Positions 61,203-64,000 of a stretch of DNA of 64,000 nt are shown piece after piece; positions within the stretch are counted from its first letter, which is position 1; each line of letters opens with the position of its first letter. The notes beneath the pieces are model-generated. The model was given only the letters and a program-made list of their open reading frames with translations. It searched no databases and was not told the DNA's origin. The position numbers and the translations under genes are program-made. The DNA is taken from NCBI RefSeq assembly GCF_004168585.1, contig NZ_PGVH01000040.1, forward strand, positions 92,047 through 156,046, read 5' to 3'. Source of the stretch: Shewanella sp. OPT22 (lineage in GTDB: Bacteria; Pseudomonadota; Gammaproteobacteria; Enterobacterales; Shewanellaceae).

Positions 61203-61616
61203 ACCGTTCTGTTTTTTTAAGAAGTAACTTGTGAATTTTGGTGGCATATCAGGTAACTGGCCAAAAAGGGAATAGCCTTGTTTTTTATAAAAGTCCAATG
61301 CCTGAAACGAAGTTGTTTCTAGACGAAAGTTGTTAATTCCCTTAGATAGTGCATGGTTTTAAAGCTTTTTAAGTAACTTTGAACCAAGACCTTTAGAGCG
61401 CACAGAATCCGAGACCCAAAGACCTTCAATATATAGCCAGCCCCATTTTATTTCACCAAGAATTCCACCAACAGTTTTATTGTTTTCATCTTTTAAAAAT
61501 GAAGATACTTGTTCTTTAAAAACCGATCCTGTATAGGTCTCGTTGTATCCGTTTAAACCATTTTTTAAAACTTCAAAGTCATGTTCTTCCGGTTGAGAAA
61601 CTTCGGTCAACTTCAT
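61197..61616 (-). pseudogene. GNAT acetyltransferase cassette gene with an in-frame TAA (85 aa + 53 aa)
   Basis: GNAT fold: GGILGEIKWGWLYIEGLWVS, then DSVRSKGLGSKLLKKL (acetyl-CoA loop). TAA at 61359-61361 interrupts it, and the frame continues NHALSKGINNFRLETTSFQA, LDFYKKQGYSLFGQLPDMPP, to a stop inside the attC. The continuation is the standard C-terminal half of the family (ALDFYKKxGY), so a Glu or Gln codon has become TAA. Full length would be 139 residues, normal for these enzymes. As it stands the protein lacks strands 5-7. Confidence 0.88.
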
Positions 61617-61639
61617 TGTCTGATGTTACTCCTGTAGGT

Positions 61640-61698
61640 ATATAACGCTTCATTAAGAGGCTGTGCAGTTTGCAGTCCTCTTGAATGTCTTGTTAGGG
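61640..61698 (-). other. attC site
   Basis: On the - strand R'' CCCTAAC (61692-61698), R' GTTATAT (61640-61646). The centre differs (AGAGGACTGC, GCAGCCTCTT). Confidence 0.85.
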
Positions 61699-62460
61699 TT
61701 TCTTTGGAATACAAAAAAGGATTTTATCTTTGTTCTTTAATTTTTCATACGTTAAAACATGATTTAAAATTAACGTATTATCCTGTTGAATTTTTGATAG
61801 CTGCTGATACTTTCTTTCAAGCTTTTTCTCATTTCCTATAGCATTATCAAATAACTCTGGAAGGCATTCCATATAACCAAGATTTTTATAAGACTCATTA
61901 ACCAACCGATTAAGCTCAGAGCTTTTATGCATTGAATATGTACTATACGCTGTAGTTCCGAATGTCAATACTAAAGCGGTGATCATGAATAAATATGGCC
62001 ATTTCAAAGACGGTGAACGCCTAAGTTCAGCCAATCGATTCATAGTATCTGTAATCATTTTTTCGCCAATAATCACCTGCTCTATATTGAAGGAGTCGCA
62101 GGTGTTGAAAAATGAAACTGATAGCGACTCATTTGGCAATAATTCTTTTATATGGATCTCTTTTAAATCTTTCTGTATTTCAAAATCTACAGCGACATTT
62201 CTTGTACCATAGTTAAATTTAGGCGTGTACTGGAACTCACCTGAATAAATAATACGAATTTCGTTTTGCACATTCGGTGAATGATTATCCAAATCAAAAT
62301 ATAAAATACTAATATCCGCTAATGAGTTTAATTCGCCTTCTGAGTTTGTACTTTTCAACTCATCAGGAATTGGAAATTCAAAAGGACCAAATGTGCGATA
62401 ACCTACCGCGTCAGGAATCTCATTTTTAATGTGAATTCCATTTAAAATACTGCCTAGCAT
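61693..62460 (-). CDS. Right-array membrane-anchored protein, unknown function (255 aa)
   Basis: An N-terminal soluble domain (residues 1 to about 150) with beta-type pattern (IRIIYSGEFQYTPKFNYGTR), one membrane helix (about 154-173, WPYLFMITALVLTFGTTAYS) and a C-terminal helical, coiled-coil-like part with several Lys/Glu. No known motif. The stop codon lies in the attC R'' box. Confidence 0.78.
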   Translation of the reverse strand: MLGSILNGIHIKNEIPDAVGYRTFGPFEFPIPDELKSTNSEGELNSLADISILYFDLDNHSPNVQNEIRIIYSGEFQYTPKFNYGTRNVAVDFEIQKDLKEIHIKELLPNESLSVSFFNTCDSFNIEQVIIGEKMITDTMNRLAELRRSPSLKWPYLFMITALVLTFGTTAYSTYSMHKSSELNRLVNESYKNLGYMECLPELFDNAIGNEKKLERKYQQLSKIQQDNTLILNHVLTYEKLKNKDKILFCIPKKP

Positions 62461-62473
62461 AATTCTCCTAAAA

Positions 62474-62528
62474 CCCTAACGCCCAATTCAGCTGCGCCGT
62501 AGGCGTCAGCTGGAATTGCTTGTTATAA
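62474..62528 (-). other. attC site (common 55-bp form)
   Basis: On the - strand R'' TTATAAC (62522-62528), R' GTTAGGG (62474-62480); common core. Confidence 0.95.
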
Positions 62529-62879
62529 ACGTTCTAATTTATATGATTGATAAACTGAATGTTTTGCTGTTAACCCATTTGTAACAACAATACTTAAAAG
62601 AGCATAAATGATAGCCCAAGAAAGTAGCAAAACAGCAGCACCAACTAGAAACGGAAGTGCGCCATAAATTCCAGCACCACTTTTTGCAATTGACATTGAG
62701 ACAAGTAATAGAGCTACAAGACCCAATATGTGCAAAAACGTACTGAATTTACTTAAAGTAGTACCAATATTTACCGAGTTTTGTGCAGTATCTAGATCAT
62801 GTTGAAATTTATTCGGTGCCTTAACTTCAGAGGCTTCAACTTCTTTTTCTTTAATTTCCGTTTCTACAACCGTGTCCAT
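62523..62879 (-). CDS. Right-array membrane protein (118 aa)
   Basis: An acidic/basic soluble N-terminus (VVETEIKEKEVEASEVKAPN), then two to three hydrophobic segments (about residues 47-65, 69-84 and 85-100). No family recognised. Confidence 0.75.
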   Translation of the reverse strand: MDTVVETEIKEKEVEASEVKAPNKFQHDLDTAQNSVNIGTTLSKFSTFLHILGLVALLLVSMSIAKSGAGIYGALPFLVGAAVLLLSWAIIYALLSIVVTNGLTAKHSVYQSYKLERL

Positions 62880-62895
62880 ACGTATTCCTCGAAGT

Positions 62896-62954
62896 TTATA
62901 ACGCCAAATTCAGGTGCGCCGTAGGCGTGTCCGTTCTTGAGCGCCTTGTTATAT
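62896..62954 (-). other. attC site
   Basis: On the - strand R'' ATATAAC (62948-62954), R' GTTATAA (62896-62902). The core CCTACGGCGC is conserved; the left arm differs (GAACGGACACGCC). Confidence 0.9.
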
Positions 62955-63221
62955 CTGAGGTTGAACGAAGCTTGGTTGAATTAGTGGGCTTCCTTTTTCA
63001 ATAGATTTTTTCTGAACTTCTGTTTGATCTTTCATTCGTTCAGTCAAATTCTTTTCCCACTCTTTGCGAACAGCTTCATCGCCTTTTAAAAACTGAATGT
63101 CGGCTTCTGTTTTTTTCTCAATAAGTGTTACATAAGCCTTAACTAATTCGGAATTTTCAGGGTTGGCTTCAATAACTCTTTCCAAAAAATTCCTACAATT
63201 GTTGAAATTGAAATCATTCAT
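62949..63221 (-). CDS. Right-array soluble protein, unknown function (90 aa)
   Basis: A helical, charged protein (NFLERVIEANPENSELVKAY, then KTEADIQFLKGDEAVRKEWE), ending in a Pro/Gln-rich tail. No motif recognised. An AAGGAG site precedes the ATG (CAAGGAGTATGTAATG). Confidence 0.75.
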   Translation of the reverse strand: MNDFNFNNCRNFLERVIEANPENSELVKAYVTLIEKKTEADIQFLKGDEAVRKEWEKNLTERMKDQTEVQKKSIEKGSPLIQPSFVQPQI

Positions 63222-63238
63222 TACATACTCCTTGTAAG

Positions 63239-63293
63239 ATATAACGCCTAAATCAGGTGCGCCGTAGGCGTCACCTGGATTTTCTTGTTAAAT
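63239..63293 (-). other. attC site
   Basis: On the - strand R'' ATTTAAC (63287-63293), R' GTTATAT (63239-63245); arms AATCCAGGTGACGCC and GGCGCACCTGATTTAGGC. Confidence 0.93.
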
Positions 63294-63304
63294 GGCTTGA
63301 CTCA

Positions 63305-63961
63305 TTACTTCAAATGAAACCGCCTGAAGGATTGCACTATTTCATATGAGAGTAAGCCAAGAGCGATTTTCTGGAAGTAAAAGAGTACCTTTAAGCCAGC
63401 TAGCGTCCAACCTATTTCTTCGCCCGCTATATTATTTAACTTTAAAAGTGGGTTTAGCCAATCGAGATATGTGTTAATAAATAATGAAATAGAATCAGAT
63501 GATAAATGTATCTTTGTATAGCCTTTCAAGTTCATCGTGACAACAGTCAAAAACAAGATAATCGCAAGTAGAACTAAGATGCATTTTGTTATTGAAACAC
63601 CAATACCAATGTTTCTATACCACCAAAAAATAAACTTATCTTCTACGCTGTGTACATAACTTACATCATATATTCGCTCGTATTTTTCATATATTCTCTG
63701 CAAAAATGGGTTGTCATCTTTTTCGGCATAAGCTCGAAGCTCTGAGAATAGTTTTTTATGATGCTTGGGGTCGTTTAAAGATGAATCGATCTGCTCATGA
63801 AGATCGAAGAATACTGTTGTATTGAACTCTTTTTCTTTATGTTCTGTATCAATCGATAATTTTTTAATTTTATTTCGTTTTATAAAAGTTGCTCTACCAC
63901 AGCAAAAATATATATTCAGTAGTTCAGAGAATGTGTTTTTTTCAAAATGGAGATCGTTCAT
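63305..63961 (-). CDS. Right-array membrane protein, possibly cut by the window edge (218 aa seen)
   Basis: A soluble N-terminal half with basic KRNKIKKLS and acidic stretches, then two hydrophobic segments (about residues 122-144 and 175-195). No family recognised. ATG 63961 is used, but the frame stays open to the right edge of the window, so the real start may lie beyond position 64000. Confidence 0.65.
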   Translation of the reverse strand: MNDLHFEKNTFSELLNIYFCCGRATFIKRNKIKKLSIDTEHKEKEFNTTVFFDLHEQIDSSLNDPKHHKKLFSELRAYAEKDDNPFLQRIYEKYERIYDVSYVHSVEDKFIFWWYRNIGIGVSITKCILVLLAIILFLTVVTMNLKGYTKIHLSSDSISLFINTYLDWLNPLLKLNNIAGEEIGWTLAGLKVLFYFQKIALGLLSYEIVQSFRRFHLK

Positions 63962-64000
63962 CAAGTACTGCTTACCATTCAAGTGGTCGCTTGCTTCCTG

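Larger units (their letters stand above)
58274..64000 (-). other. Second integron cassette array (right array), 9 cassettes
   Basis: Single-gene units on the - strand, separated by attC sites whose core is identical to that of the left array (for example 61148-61202 reversed equals 3300-3354 over most of its length). The distal end lies 100 bp from trpA; the proximal end is outside the window. The two distal attC sites are degenerate and three cassettes have internal stop codons, so this end looks old. Confidence 0.95.

Noticed and set aside
1..64000. CRISPR arrays, rRNA genes, intI/attI
   Set aside because: Regularly spaced repeats here are attC sites of variable spacing with genes between them; no rRNA or integron integrase sequence is recognisable in the window.

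Overview
The window is AT-rich DNA from a marine-type gammaproteobacterium, most likely Alteromonadales/Vibrionales and perhaps Shewanellaceae-like. I infer this from the gene content: trpE-G-D-C(F)-B-A with a leader peptide, the bioBFCD/bioA pair, the yciV-yciO-scpA-scpB-rluB block, a Pla-1/cef (VolA-like) lipase and a sedentary-type cassette array. I cannot name the species from the sequence alone.

Layout. (1) Positions 1-8.9 kb: an integron cassette array read on the + strand, with 17 cassettes, 16 recognisable attC sites and no intI in the window. Cassettes with a likely role are a pPIWI-associating-nuclease-like protein, an RlaP-like nucleotidyltransferase, a racemase, a YgjV-like membrane protein, DUF2750, and two Imm35/YrhB-like proteins; the rest are unknown or membrane proteins. 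(2) 8.9-11.2 kb: an IS91-type element with a Y2 transposase and a frameshifted tyrosine recombinase; it ends the array. (3) 11.2-16 kb: patchwork with an AlpA-like regulator, a transposase fossil, a Bcr/CflA exporter divergent from a LysR regulator with a G9 tract, and an IS3-family remnant that truncates a serine hydrolase. (4) 16.2-25.4 kb: tandem integrations at the 3' end of tRNA-Pro(GGG). Three 47-bp direct repeats bound a 1.5-kb unit (zeta-toxin-like kinase plus a 56-aa protein) and a 7.5-kb element (integrase, TIR-like protein, serine recombinase, ParB-like protein, small proteins, KilA-N protein, coiled-coil protein). (5) 25.4-58.2 kb: core chromosome with cpdB-like nucleotidase, htpX, pepE, a large ankyrin protein, biotin genes, cobB, fur, sohB, lipase, yciK, rluB, scpBA, yciO, yciV and the trp operon. 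(6) 58.2-64 kb: a second cassette array read on the - strand, with the same attC sequence as the first.

How parts work together. Biotin genes share a divergent control region with a BirA-like operator. The trp operon is preceded by a leader peptide with three Trp codons and an attenuator. The tRNA-Pro elements and both cassette arrays hold the accessory genes, several of them conflict or defence related (TIR, zeta-like kinase, PLD-like nuclease, pPIWI-type nuclease, standalone immunity-like proteins).

Most notable: the two cassette arrays share attC sequence, converge, and flank about 49 kb of core genes, which is what one inversion with a breakpoint inside a single array would give. Three successive cassettes of the right array carry in-frame TAA codons with the reading frame continuing afterwards; none of the 17 left-hand cassettes does. 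The 7.5-kb tRNA-Pro element, with no recognisable phage structural genes, is the best candidate for an undescribed mobile or defence system.
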